DNA from: Streptomyces sp. SLBN-31
Lineage (GTDB): Bacteria > Actinomycetota > Actinomycetes > Streptomycetales > Streptomycetaceae
Reading direction: 5' to 3'
Length of the DNA: 64,000 nt
Assembly: GCF_006715395.1 (NCBI RefSeq)
Contig: NZ_VFNC01000002.1
Location: 2,790,001 to 2,854,000, forward strand
Position 1 is the first letter of the stretch, and every line of letters begins with the position of its first letter. The notes beneath the pieces are model-generated. The model was not told the origin of the DNA. It did not search any database and saw only the letters and a program-made list of their open reading frames with translations. Of the stretch, positions 1-8,585 are shown piece after piece. The translations under genes and the position numbers were made by a program.

Positions 1-362
1 GGATCGGCCGGCATGCCGACGGTGTGGGGGCCTCCGGTCCAGTACGGCAGCTGCCGCACCGGAGGGATCGCGTGCTTCCTCGGCAGCAGCCAGGCCGTTC
101 CCCGTCCCTGGAGCGGAAGCCCGGTCCCGGGCTCGGGTGTCCAGCCGAAGTCGGCGGGGTGGCCGGTGCCGTTGCGGAGGCGGTAGAAGGCTTTGAGGCC
201 CGGGGGCATGGTGAGGTCGAGTCCCTGCTCCACCTCAAGGATGTCCGCTTCCGGAGCGGGCGGCGGAAGCATATAGGAGCGTGGGGCGTTCCGCCCCAAC
301 CACGCTTCGATCCTCGCCCAGGCGCCCGTCGCGGCCTCTTCCTGCTGTCGGTCGTCGGTCAT
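1..362 (-). CDS. SMI1/KNR4 (SUKH) family protein, truncated by the window edge
   Basis: Reading the minus strand from an ATG at 360-362 gives an open frame of 120 codons that runs off the left edge, so the C-terminus is missing. The protein starts MTDDRQQEEAATGAWARIEA and contains the SUKH pattern of an acidic N-terminal helix, an L..PPG(L)..FY.LRNG core (residues about 45-65) and a following DFGW segment. SUKH proteins are commonly immunity proteins against polymorphic toxins or small cargo-binding proteins; the role here is unknown and no toxin partner is visible. It lies outside the proposed island repeat at 1304. No clear ribosome binding site was used to fix the start. Family assignment is by remembered motif only. 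Confidence 0.7.
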   Translation of the reverse strand, partial: MTDDRQQEEAATGAWARIEAWLGRNAPRSYMLPPPAPEADILEVEQGLDLTMPPGLKAFYRLRNGTGHPADFGWTPEPGTGLPLQGRGTAWLLPRKHAIPPVRQLPYWTGGPHTVGMPAD

Positions 363-502
363 ACCCGCGACCCTACGGATCTCCTGCCCCCACATCCGTG
401 GCCTGCTTCGTGCAGCCGCCGCAATGCCGCCGGGCATCGCAGTGGACGCCTGTATCAGGACAACGTCCGGTCAGAAAACGTTGGTTGGAACGAGCCGCCG
501 CC

Positions 503-1012
503 TCAGAGAACGCCGCGCAGGTCGACCACTGACTGGTCCTCTGTCAGGTAGGCGCGATAGCGGCCCTCAGCGAACATCTCCCGCAGATACATTCCGGGGA
601 AGTCCAGGATTTCGTGTCGATCAGCGAGAGCGATCCGGACGCGATAGCGGCTGTCGCCATCGAGGACCAGCACATCGCACCAGTCCGACTCCGGCGCCTC
701 GATACCAACCAATGTGATGCGGTCATCGGCCATCTGCCCTACCCAAGCCGCCAGGTCCTCCAACAGCCAAGCCATGTTCATCCAGGACGGCGCGTTGGCG
801 GCGGGCTGCCAGTCGTACGTGCGACGCGCCTCGCGTCCGGTGCCGGGCGGCTCGCCCTCGAAGTAGACAGGCGGCTCCGACGGGCCGCTGGTCTCGGTGA
901 ACGCGATGGTGCGGGACCGGAGCGTGAGCGCGGTGACGCGGAAGCGGTCACAGCCGAGGTCAAAGGCGACTTCTGACGCGTGGGTGAGAAATTCACTGTC
1001 CCTATCGGTCAC
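503..1012 (-). CDS. Unknown 169-residue protein
   Basis: A GTG start at 1012 is preceded by a good purine-rich ribosome binding site (GGAAGGG, six bases upstream). The protein begins MTDRDSEFLTHASEVAFDLG, is acidic and Trp/Tyr-rich, and has no signal peptide or membrane segment. I do not recognise the family. Its C-terminal half (LVLDGDSRYRVRIALADR, then FPGMYLREMF) reads like an alternating beta-strand fold with a closing helix. It could be an immunity-type or small regulatory protein next to the SUKH gene, but that is only inferred from position. It has the codon bias expected of a real Streptomyces gene. It lies about 290 bases left of the proposed island boundary. The 140 bases separating it from the SUKH gene hold nothing I can name. 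Confidence 0.6.
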   Translation of the reverse strand: MTDRDSEFLTHASEVAFDLGCDRFRVTALTLRSRTIAFTETSGPSEPPVYFEGEPPGTGREARRTYDWQPAANAPSWMNMAWLLEDLAAWVGQMADDRITLVGIEAPESDWCDVLVLDGDSRYRVRIALADRHEILDFPGMYLREMFAEGRYRAYLTEDQSVVDLRGVL

Positions 1013-1303
1013 GAATTTCCCTTCCTGGGTGGCGGATCGCCGCCCCCGACCGACTGGTGGGCCGGAGGCGGCCGAGCTGGATCGAACGCTTTACCGCAGG
1101 CGGGAGTAGGACCCGACGTAGCGGTACCGGTCCTCGGCGGTGGACGCCGGGACGGTCTACTTGAGGGGAAAAATTTGCGTCGACGGTTGCCCTGGCAGAC
1201 AACTTCCCATCGGCAGGGCCGTCGACAGGTTGGCGGGGATGACACGTCGGTGACCAATCCCAAGCTGTGATGAGCCATTCAGGAAAACGTTCATTTCCTT
1301 CGG

Positions 1304-1332
1304 GCGGCAGACGAGTCACGCTGTACGCTGGG
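1304..1332 (+). repeat. Outer attachment-like repeat (relic of rnpB 3' end)
   Basis: Positions 1304-1332 match 43177-43205, the 3' end of rnpB, in the same orientation at 26 of 29 bases. The first 14 bases (GCGGCAGACGAGTC) are identical and the block GCTGTACGC is also conserved. Islands that integrate at the 3' end of an RNA gene leave the displaced original end at the far side, which is what this looks like. The mismatches (1318, 1319, 1329) suggest age or imperfect identity between the original sites. No integrase gene was found between the copies. Confidence 0.7.
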
Positions 1333-1610
1333 GATTGTCACTGCAGCGCTATGACTTGCGTAGACGTATAGGCAGGGCGTCTGTATGGCTACGTAAGACG
1401 ACATCACGCCCGAGGGCGGTCCAGACGGGGACTTCCTCAGTATTGGGATCAGGGGGGCGACTCGATGCGCTCGAAGACGTCCGAGTCCGTCTTCATTCGG
1501 CTGCCTTCGCATATTGCAGGCGACTCCGACGGTGGTCGCGTAGACCGCGAGCCCAACGACGGCTGAGCGGTGCGGTACCTGCGCGGTGTCGGCAGGTGGA
1601 CGCCAATCGA

Positions 1611-1703
1611 TCACCATTCGCCGCACGGAGCCTCAAAGCCACCACGGTGGACACCGCCAATCGCCTCCAACGCCGCGAGTTCGATGTAGCCCTCGTTTGA
1701 CAT
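1611..1703 (-). CDS. Possible 30-residue peptide
   Basis: An ATG at 1703 preceded by GGAGAGGG opens a 30-codon frame (starts MSNEGYIELAALEAIGGVHR, ends in TGA at 1611). The ribosome binding site and the natural-looking composition are the only support. It lies inside the non-coding boundary region, so it may be the remnant of a broken gene rather than a functional peptide. No family recognised. Confidence 0.2.
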   Translation of the reverse strand: MSNEGYIELAALEAIGGVHRGGFEAPCGEW

Positions 1704-1914
1704 TCCCTCTCCGGCCGCCAAGAAGCCTCCGCCATGCACCGGAAGATCGGCGCCTGCGCGTCCTGTCTTCCTGCCACCGCTTCGCCTGCACCGTGGTGGC
1801 CCTCGCGGACTTCACGCACCTACTGGGCGGCGTGCGCATCGAGCAGTGACGGAGCAGTTGGGGCGGGCGTAACTCCTGGGGTCCATTCAGAGCGGCCTTG
1901 GCGGCTTTTCCGAT

Positions 1915-4113
1915 TCAGCCGTCGTACTGAAAGCGCGCCGACTCGTCTAGCACAGAGCGGGCACTCTCAAAGTCGGCCAAGCGGGCCGCCACCGTGGCCA
2001 CGGCGAGGCGTTCCGGGAGGGCGGCGGAGAACTTCAGGCCGCGTACGGCCCGGCGGTCCACGTCGGGCAGGACGAGGTTCTCGCCGACGTCCTCTCGGGC
2101 CACACGCCAGGCGGCCGGGGTGAGGTTCTCACGCAGGCGCAGCCAGCTGTCGGTGGGCCGTTGCAGGGGGTCAGTGACCGACTGGAGGGTGGCCGCCAGG
2201 GTGGCGTTCGCGCGGTAGCCGGCCCAGGTCCACCAACGGACATCGGAGCCGACGCGGGTGATCAACGTGCCGCCCGGGTGGACGGTGTCGGGTGCGTCTG
2301 TTTCGCGCTGTTCGGCCAGGCACGCCGCCGCCCGCCGGGTGAGGGCGACGGGCGGGTTGGTGCCGAGCAGCACCTCGCGCATGGCGCGCGTCAGGGCGTA
2401 CGACAGTCCGGCGACGCCGCCGTTCATCCACTTGGCGATGCCGCCGCCGTCGGCCGGTTCGACGAAGACGCGTTTGCGCAGCCAGTCGATGTACGTGACC
2501 TGCCAACTGCGTCCGCCGAGTAGCAACCGCCTGGGGCCAGGGCGTTCCCCAGTGAGCACGCTCGGGTCGGTACGGCCGATCTCCGTGCGTCCGGACAGGA
2601 CGGTGAACTGCGGAGGTGCGGTGAAGGAGGCGGTGAGTTCGATGAAGTGGCGTTTTCCGAAGCGTCGTTCCGCCTCCGGGCCGACGAACAACATCCCACC
2701 GTCGGTGTCGAGGAAGCCCTCCTCGGTGAGGAAGCGCAGGATAGGTGCAGCCGACTTGTCGAATGGGGCGAGGCCGTTCCACTGCCGGTCCCACAACTGG
2801 TCGCCGAGCTTGTGCTGTTGCAGGGTGACGGCGAGCAGTTGCTGGGCCACAAGGTGGCGCGGCTCGGGCGGGGGGACGACCGGTTCCACCCAGCGGCGCG
2901 ACCACATCAGCAGCAAGCCCGCCGCCTGGAGCAGCGTTTCCTTGCGGGTGGTCAGGAAGAGGCAGTTTCGCACCGTGCCGGACCGCCGCCCGGTTCGTCC
3001 GATGCGTTGCAGGAACGAGGCGACGGTGGCCGGTGAGTCGATCTGGATGACGCGGTCCAGGTCACCGACGTCAATGCCGAGTTCGAGGGTTGACGTGGAG
3101 ACGATGACGCAGTCGCGGGCCTCGGCGAATGCCTGCTCTGAGCGGGTGCGTTCGTCGACCGAGAGGGAGGCGTGGGACAGGAAGACGGTCACCTCTCGTG
3201 CCCGGAGGGCCGCGCCCAGCTCCTCGACCTGGCGACGTGAATCGCAGAAGACTAGCCGCTTCTCTCCCCTGTGCAGCGCCGCGATGAGTTTGGCAGCATT
3301 GTCCAGGGAGCCGACGTAGTCGAGTTCAACTTCGCCCGCCGGCCTGTGAGACGGTTTGGCCACCGCCTTGTCACCCTGACCGGTCCCGTCACTCGTCGGC
3401 AGGTGCACGCCAGGGGCGACGACCTGATTCGCGCGGCTGCCGGCGCCTGCCCCTTGCAGCCAGTGCAGCAACTCGGCGGGGTTGCCCACAGTCGCCGAGA
3501 GTCCGACGCGCTGGATGGGCCGTCCGGTGACCCGTTCCAGCCGTTCGAGCACGGCCAGCAGGTGCCATCCCCGGTCGTCCCCCGCGAATGCATGCACTTC
3601 GTCGACGACGACGGCCCGGATGCTTCCCAACAGGCGGGCGTGGTCGGTCTTGACCCCGATCAGCATCGCTTCGAGGGATTCGGGCGTGGTCAGCAAGATG
3701 TCCGGCGCCTCGGCCCGAATACGCTGCCGTTGCGATTCCTTGGTGTCGCCATGCCACAGCGCGGCGCGCCGCCCCAGCCACTGGGCGTACGCGTCGACAC
3801 GCCCGATCAAGTTGTTGAGGAGTGCCTTGAGCGGGCACAGGTACAGCACGGACGTGCCGGTCCACTTCTGCTCGGTCATCGCCGACAACAAGGGGAAGCA
3901 GGCCGCCTCGGTCTTGCCGCCCGCCGTCGGAGCCAGCAGGACGGCATCCTTTCCGTCCATGAGCGGGGGGATCGCCGCGCGCTGGAGAGGGCGCAGGTCG
4001 GGCCAGCCGAGGGTGTTGACGATGTGGTGCAGGACGACAGGGTCGAGCCGGTCGAGTACGTCCATGTCGTCGTCACCCGGTCCTTTCCCGGCTGGGCTTC
4101 CCGCGTCCGCCAT
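1915..4113 (-). CDS. brxHI: BREX-2 DEAD/DEAH helicase BrxHI
   Basis: A 732-residue superfamily 2 helicase of the Lhr type. Visible motifs: Q-motif region LRPLQRAAIP (about 40-50), Walker A APTAGGKTEA (61-70), DEVH box (171-174), SAT (206-208) and motif VI QRIGRTGRRSG in the second RecA domain, followed by an Lhr-like C-terminal region of about 250 residues. BrxHI is the helicase of type 2 BREX loci; its exact role in phage exclusion is unknown. I chose ATG at 4113 over GTG at 4116 because GGAG lies five bases before the ATG. The start overlaps the TGA of brxD by one base (TGATG), indicating translational coupling. Downstream lies the non-coding island edge. Confident on the helicase family; the BREX label rests on the neighbours. 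Confidence 0.85.
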   Translation of the reverse strand: MADAGSPAGKGPGDDDMDVLDRLDPVVLHHIVNTLGWPDLRPLQRAAIPPLMDGKDAVLLAPTAGGKTEAACFPLLSAMTEQKWTGTSVLYLCPLKALLNNLIGRVDAYAQWLGRRAALWHGDTKESQRQRIRAEAPDILLTTPESLEAMLIGVKTDHARLLGSIRAVVVDEVHAFAGDDRGWHLLAVLERLERVTGRPIQRVGLSATVGNPAELLHWLQGAGAGSRANQVVAPGVHLPTSDGTGQGDKAVAKPSHRPAGEVELDYVGSLDNAAKLIAALHRGEKRLVFCDSRRQVEELGAALRAREVTVFLSHASLSVDERTRSEQAFAEARDCVIVSTSTLELGIDVGDLDRVIQIDSPATVASFLQRIGRTGRRSGTVRNCLFLTTRKETLLQAAGLLLMWSRRWVEPVVPPPEPRHLVAQQLLAVTLQQHKLGDQLWDRQWNGLAPFDKSAAPILRFLTEEGFLDTDGGMLFVGPEAERRFGKRHFIELTASFTAPPQFTVLSGRTEIGRTDPSVLTGERPGPRRLLLGGRSWQVTYIDWLRKRVFVEPADGGGIAKWMNGGVAGLSYALTRAMREVLLGTNPPVALTRRAAACLAEQRETDAPDTVHPGGTLITRVGSDVRWWTWAGYRANATLAATLQSVTDPLQRPTDSWLRLRENLTPAAWRVAREDVGENLVLPDVDRRAVRGLKFSAALPERLAVATVAARLADFESARSVLDESARFQYDG

Positions 4114-5462
4114 CACAGCTCCAGATCGATGTCGTCGGCTGATGTGGAGCCCCCGGAGACCGTTGCAGCCAGGTTCCGCTCGACGTCGGTGAGTTCACTG
4201 CCTGTGACGGTGAGCCGGTAGTGCTGCCGGGGGTCGAAGTCGTCGAACTGGTCCACGCGGTCGAGTACGTCCCCCACGAGTTTCTTCAGGAACAGCCGGG
4301 GGGCCACTCCGACCTTCCCGCCCAGCGCTCCGCCGACTGCCAGCGCGAGGTCCGCGACGTACGCGTCGTCGACGACCTTCCGCACGCGTTCCGGCGCTTC
4401 TGCGGCGTCGGCATACAGGTCACGAATGGTGAGGCCGAGTCCGACCAGGGACTCCTGGTTGAAGCCGGGGAGCCTGATCTGTACGGCGCGAGGGTTGTCG
4501 AAGCGCGGGTCGGTGGTGAAGTCGGTGGCCAGCCGCTGCGCGAGCGGGGCAAGGCGCTGCACGCCCTGTTGACCGTCGTAGAAGGCCGGCGTGCCCGTGA
4601 TGACCAGGTAAAGACCGGGGAAGCGGCCGGAGTGCACCTCGTCGATGAGCTGCCGCAGCGCGTTGAGCGCCTTGTCGCGGGCGTCCGACCGGACCCGCTG
4701 TAGTGTCTCCACTTCGTCGAGGACGACGAACAGCCCGGTGTGCCCTGAGTCGCGCAGCACGGTGAGGAGCCCCTGCAGGAACCCGAGGGCGCCGAAGTGG
4801 TCGAGGTCGCCGCGCACGCCGGCGGTCCTGCGGGCCGAGGCCGCGACGTGCGGCTGGCCGCCGAGCCACGCCAGGACGGCCGCGGCGGTTGCCTCGTCGC
4901 CGTCCGCGAGGGCAGCCCGGTAACCGCGCAGAGCGGTGGCGAAGGACGGAGCGTGCCGGGAGACCTCGGCGAGCCGTGCGACAAGCAGCTTCTCCACCTC
5001 GCTCGGAAGCTCGTCCTCGGTCGCGCCGGACGCGAGGGCGTCCTCCTCCAGGGCATAGAACCATGCGTCGACCACGGGCCGCAGCGCGCTGGGCGGGAAA
5101 CTGGAAGTGGTGAGCCGTTCGGTGAGCCGCCGGTAGACCGTCTCCAGCCGGTGCAGGGGGGTCTCGTTCTCCGAGACCTGGATCTCGGCGACGGCGAAGT
5201 TACGGCGCTTGGCCCGCTCCCCCAGCCAGCGGGTGAAGAACGTCTTGCCGGACCCGTACTCGCCCCGCACGGCCTTGAACACGGATCCGCCGGACGCCAC
5301 TGCGTCCAGTTCCGCATCCAGGGCCGCCTCGAACCGGTCGAGTCCGGTGGCCAGCAGGTCGAGCCCGCTGTCGGGCACGGCACCGCGCCGCAGCGCGTCG
5401 ATGACGGTACGACGACGGGCGGCGCTCACCTGTGCGGGGCGCTGGGATCCGGTGGTGCTCAC
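4113..5462 (-). CDS. brxD: BREX-2 ATP-binding protein BrxD
   Basis: A 449-residue P-loop ATPase of the BrxD type. Walker A GEYGSGKT lies at 67-74 and a Walker B strand LFVVLDE at 244-250, followed by sensor-like strand LYLVITGTPAFY, as in AAA/STAND-like ATPases. BrxD is a core component of type 2 BREX and is usually next to the helicase, as here. The start is GTG at 5462 (MSTTGSQRPA); the nearest purine-rich stretch is about 11 bases upstream, so the start is not strongly fixed. An in-frame leader ending MEDWFL overlaps this start by GTGA, which could also couple translation. brxD and brxHI form one two-gene unit divergent from the DUF262 gene, so the 180-base gap at 5463-5645 should hold promoters for both directions; I could not place them convincingly. 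Confidence 0.82.
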   Translation of the reverse strand: MSTTGSQRPAQVSAARRRTVIDALRRGAVPDSGLDLLATGLDRFEAALDAELDAVASGGSVFKAVRGEYGSGKTFFTRWLGERAKRRNFAVAEIQVSENETPLHRLETVYRRLTERLTTSSFPPSALRPVVDAWFYALEEDALASGATEDELPSEVEKLLVARLAEVSRHAPSFATALRGYRAALADGDEATAAAVLAWLGGQPHVAASARRTAGVRGDLDHFGALGFLQGLLTVLRDSGHTGLFVVLDEVETLQRVRSDARDKALNALRQLIDEVHSGRFPGLYLVITGTPAFYDGQQGVQRLAPLAQRLATDFTTDPRFDNPRAVQIRLPGFNQESLVGLGLTIRDLYADAAEAPERVRKVVDDAYVADLALAVGGALGGKVGVAPRLFLKKLVGDVLDRVDQFDDFDPRQHYRLTVTGSELTDVERNLAATVSGGSTSADDIDLEL

Positions 5463-5645
5463 AAGAACCAGTCTTCCATTTCCACGAGCACCGCCGTGCG
5501 GGGACCGGAAGCCGACCGCTGGCCGGGCCGCCGTCCACGGGGCACTGCGGCGAGCCGCCTACTTCGTTGAATCGGTTGACGGTCACCCGAAGACGCTGCT
5601 GGAATCACTCTCCGTACATAGGTCAGGGTGGGGAGTGGAACGAAC

Positions 5646-7463
5646 GTGGCGGCACTGGACAATGTGAAGCTGAAAGACGTACTCGCGGACGTGGCATCGG
5701 GCTCCTTACAGTTGCCCGACTTCCAGCGGAACTGGAAGTGGGACGACGACCGGATCCGCGCGATCATCGCGACAGTGACGCTCGACTACCCGCTCGGCGT
5801 CGTGATGACGCTGCAGACCGGCGGCGCCACCCGGTTCCGCTCCCGGACACTCACCGGGGCACGCCCGGACGGGGATCCGAGCGCGGACCTTCTCCTGCTG
5901 GACGGGCAGCAGCGCCTGACCTCTCTCTTCCAGGCCCTGTGGCTGGACGCCCCCGTCGAGACTGCGGATGCCCGGGGCAAGCCCATCGAGCGGTGGTACT
6001 ACGTCGACATCGCGAAGGCCGTCGGTCCGTCCGCTGACCGTGACGAGGCCATCCTGTCCGTCCCGGCGGACAAGGTGCTCCGCACCGACTTCAACCGCAC
6101 GGTGGTGCTGGATCTGAGCACTACCGAGGACGAGTGCGCGGCCGGTCTCTTCCCTCTGCATCTCGTCTTCGACGCCCAGCGTGTGAACCAGTGGAAGAAG
6201 TCCTACATCAAGGCGGACGAGGACCGGAACTGGGACCTGTGGGGCCAGTTCGACGAGTCGGTTCTCCAGCAGGTCCGTGCCTTCCAGGTCCCGATGATCC
6301 GACTGGCCGCCTCCACCTCCATGGACGCCGTGTGCGCCGTGTTCGAGCGTGTCAACACGGGCGGTGTGCCCCTGAACGTCTTCGAACTGCTCACCGCGAC
6401 CTACGCCGGGGACCGCGACTATGTGGAAGAGACCGGGGACTACTACCAACTCCCCGAAGTGTGGCGGGAAATCAAGCAGGGGCTGGCGGCCAAGTACCCG
6501 GTCTTCGGTCGTCTGGACAGCGGCATCGAAAACGGGCTGAGCAGCATCGACTTCCTGCAGGCCATCGCCTTGGTACGCACCTGGGAACGGAAGCAGGCGG
6601 GCACCGGGGCGACGGTGTCCTGCAAGCGCCGGGATCTGCTGGAACTCCCGCTGGCCGACTTCGTCCGCCTGGCTCCGAAACTCGCCGAGGCCTTCGCCTG
6701 GGTGGGCGACTTCCTGGAACGGCAGTGCATCGTCCGTCCGAGCGACCTGCCGTACAAGACCCAGCTCGTCCCGCTCGCGGCCGTCCGCGCCATCCTCGAC
6801 ACAGCGCTGGACGGCCTGGGAGCGGAGGAAAAGACCGAGCAGTGGTACTGGTGCGGGGTCCTCGGCGAGATGTACGGCGGCTCCACCGAGACCCGCTTCA
6901 CCCGTGACGTCGAGCAGCTCGTCCCCTGGATCGCGCAGGACGACCGGGCGCCCGACACCGTCACGGACGCGTTCTTCTTCGCCGACCGCCTCGACAGCCT
7001 CACCACCCGCAACAGCGCCGCCTACAAGGGGATCTACGCCCTGCTGATCAAGCAGGGTGCGGTGGACTGGCACTACACGGACAGTCCGCTCAGCCCTGGC
7101 CGGCTCGACGAGTACAGCGTGGACGTCCGGCAGATCTTCCCCAAGACCTGGTTCCGCCGGGGCAACAGCCAGGGTCTGCCCACGAACTCCATCGTGAACA
7201 AGACACCCCTGTCCTACCGCGCGGCGATGGACATGACCGGGGCGCCGGCGTCGTACTTGTCCACCATGGTCGCCGCCTCCGACATGCGCCCCGAATGGTT
7301 CGACGACGTCCTCGCCACCCACCTCATCGATCCGGATGCGCTCCGCGACAACGACTACGAACGGTTCTACAACGACCGTTCCAAGCAGTTGCAGGACCTC
7401 GTGCACGCCGCGATGGGCAAGAGGACCATGCTCCGTGACCTCGCGGAGGGCGACGCCCGATGA
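5646..7463 (+). CDS. DUF262 (GmrSD/ParB-like) protein with apparently inactive HNH module
   Basis: A 605-residue two-domain protein. The N-terminal DUF262 domain is complete: LPDFQRNWKW (about 23-32), the nucleotide-binding LLLDGQQRLTSL (83-94) and FERVNTGGVPLN. The C-terminal part follows the DUF1524/HNH layout found in GmrSD-type enzymes, ending THLIDPDALR...AMGK. Family members as I recall them read HHIFP and SARTNR at the active site; here the matching places read RQIFPK (R495, Q496) and SYRAAM (A526, A527), so the nuclease is probably dead. GTG at 5646 was chosen because a GGGGAGTGG site lies upstream; an earlier in-frame GTG at 5628 lacks one. It overlaps the next gene by ATGA. Likely a nucleotide-sensing partner of the CBS-HEPN protein (inference). 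Confidence 0.8.
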   Translation: MAALDNVKLKDVLADVASGSLQLPDFQRNWKWDDDRIRAIIATVTLDYPLGVVMTLQTGGATRFRSRTLTGARPDGDPSADLLLLDGQQRLTSLFQALWLDAPVETADARGKPIERWYYVDIAKAVGPSADRDEAILSVPADKVLRTDFNRTVVLDLSTTEDECAAGLFPLHLVFDAQRVNQWKKSYIKADEDRNWDLWGQFDESVLQQVRAFQVPMIRLAASTSMDAVCAVFERVNTGGVPLNVFELLTATYAGDRDYVEETGDYYQLPEVWREIKQGLAAKYPVFGRLDSGIENGLSSIDFLQAIALVRTWERKQAGTGATVSCKRRDLLELPLADFVRLAPKLAEAFAWVGDFLERQCIVRPSDLPYKTQLVPLAAVRAILDTALDGLGAEEKTEQWYWCGVLGEMYGGSTETRFTRDVEQLVPWIAQDDRAPDTVTDAFFFADRLDSLTTRNSAAYKGIYALLIKQGAVDWHYTDSPLSPGRLDEYSVDVRQIFPKTWFRRGNSQGLPTNSIVNKTPLSYRAAMDMTGAPASYLSTMVAASDMRPEWFDDVLATHLIDPDALRDNDYERFYNDRSKQLQDLVHAAMGKRTMLRDLAEGDAR

Positions 7464-8506
7464 CGACTTCACCGAGCGGGCAGGACCTGGCCGCGCTCAA
7501 GGGCAGGACCGTGCCTGTTCAGGACATCCTCGACCTGTTTCAAGTGAGAGTCCGCGACCACCGGACGGTGCACCGCATCTCGCAGGCGCTCACGGACGCG
7601 GGGCTGACGACGCTTCCGGACTTCGCCGTCTGCGGCCTGCGTAGCAACGTCGACGTGGTGCCGCTCGCGTCCGTTCCCGCACAGGCCGCCCCCGCCGACG
7701 CTGAGGAGGACGAGACGGAGGAGGCGCTGCCCTCGGCTGCCCTTCCGCAGCGTCTGCTGCTCGGGGACATTCCGTCGGCGCGGCGTGGCCTGGTGTCCGT
7801 GGGTCCCGGCACACCACTGGCGCAGACGACGTTCCTGATGCGTACGAAGGGCGTCGCGCAGGTGCCGGTGACCACGGGCATGGCGCAGATCCATGGGGTG
7901 GTCACCTGGGGTTCTGTCGCCAAGATGTACGAGGCGGGCAAGCAGCCGACGCTGGACAACGCGATGGAGAAGGACTCCCTTCCGGTCGCCGACACCCGTC
8001 AGGAGTTCTTCTCCGCCCTGCCGGTCATCCGCGAACACGGCTACCTCCTGGTCCGCGGCGACGACGGCTGTCTCTCGGGGCTCGTCACCGCCGCGGACGT
8101 CACGGACCGTTTCGAGGGCGCGGCACGGCCCTTCTTCATCGTCGGGGAGATCGAGTCCCTGCTGCGCCGCTGCCTGGGCGCGGCCTTGGATAAGGAGACC
8201 ATCAAGGCCGTCCAGACGAACAAGAAGCCCGAGCACCGCACCGGCCAGGTCTCCGACCTCATGTTCGGCGACTACCTGAGGCTCCTGGACGGGGACCAGA
8301 CGAAGACGTCGCTGGCCGAGGCCGCCGACGCCAACTGGGAAGCCCTGAAGTGGCCCAACATGCCCAGGGAGCAGTTCATCGGCCGCCTGAAGCGAGTGAA
8401 GGACATTCGCAACCGGATCGCCCACTTCGACGAGAAGCCGCTTCCGCAGGAGATGATCGACGAGCTGACGACCTTCGCGAAGCTGTTGCGGGCGTTCGTG
8501 AGCTGA
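7460..8506 (+). CDS. CBS-pair protein with C-terminal HEPN (Swt1-like) domain
   Basis: A 348-residue protein. Residues 15-65 look like a small winged-helix segment and 66-100 an acidic linker. Residues 105-220 hold a tandem CBS pair (repeated LL.GDIPSA...VSVGPGTPL and GLVTAADVTDRF), a module that usually binds adenosyl ligands. Residues 225-348 form an all-helical HEPN domain of the Swt1-like/Abi-like kind with the signature RNRIAH (R317 to H322, R-x4-H), the catalytic motif of HEPN ribonucleases. The gene overlaps the DUF262 gene by ATGA, so both proteins are probably made together. It converges on pglZ with a shared terminator. The architecture suggests ligand-gated RNA cleavage or abortive infection; that activity is inferred, not shown. 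Confidence 0.75.
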   Translation: MTTSPSGQDLAALKGRTVPVQDILDLFQVRVRDHRTVHRISQALTDAGLTTLPDFAVCGLRSNVDVVPLASVPAQAAPADAEEDETEEALPSAALPQRLLLGDIPSARRGLVSVGPGTPLAQTTFLMRTKGVAQVPVTTGMAQIHGVVTWGSVAKMYEAGKQPTLDNAMEKDSLPVADTRQEFFSALPVIREHGYLLVRGDDGCLSGLVTAADVTDRFEGAARPFFIVGEIESLLRRCLGAALDKETIKAVQTNKKPEHRTGQVSDLMFGDYLRLLDGDQTKTSLAEAADANWEALKWPNMPREQFIGRLKRVKDIRNRIAHFDEKPLPQEMIDELTTFAKLLRAFVS

Positions 8507-8543
8507 GGCGGCGAAGCGGCAGGGCAGCAGCGAGCATGCCGTA

Positions 8544-8578
8544 CGGGGTGCCTCCAAGCGGACGCCGGAGGCACCCCG
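8544..8578. terminator. Bidirectional terminator hairpin between convergent genes
   Basis: A perfect 12-base-pair inverted repeat (CGGGGTGCCTCC ... GGAGGCACCCCG) with an 11-base loop lies between the CBS-HEPN stop at 8506 and the pglZ stop at 8586. It can serve both strands. No U-tract follows, which is normal in Streptomyces. Confidence 0.8.
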
Positions 8579-8585
8579 AACGCTG

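Larger units (their letters stand above)
1013..1914. other. Non-coding boundary region with the outer island repeat
   Basis: No convincing gene is seen in these 900 bases. Several open frames exist on both strands but none has consistent codon bias or a recognisable product. The stretch contains the direct repeat of the rnpB 3' end at 1304-1332 and a possible 30-codon frame at 1611-1703 minus. Low coding density next to an attachment-like repeat is what an eroded island end would look like. Confidence 0.5.

Noticed and set aside
1586..1849. Possible transposase or integrase remnant (frame ending VVALADFTHLLGGVRIEQ)
   Set aside because: The frame lacks codon bias over most of its length and no catalytic or helix-turn-helix motif can be seen.
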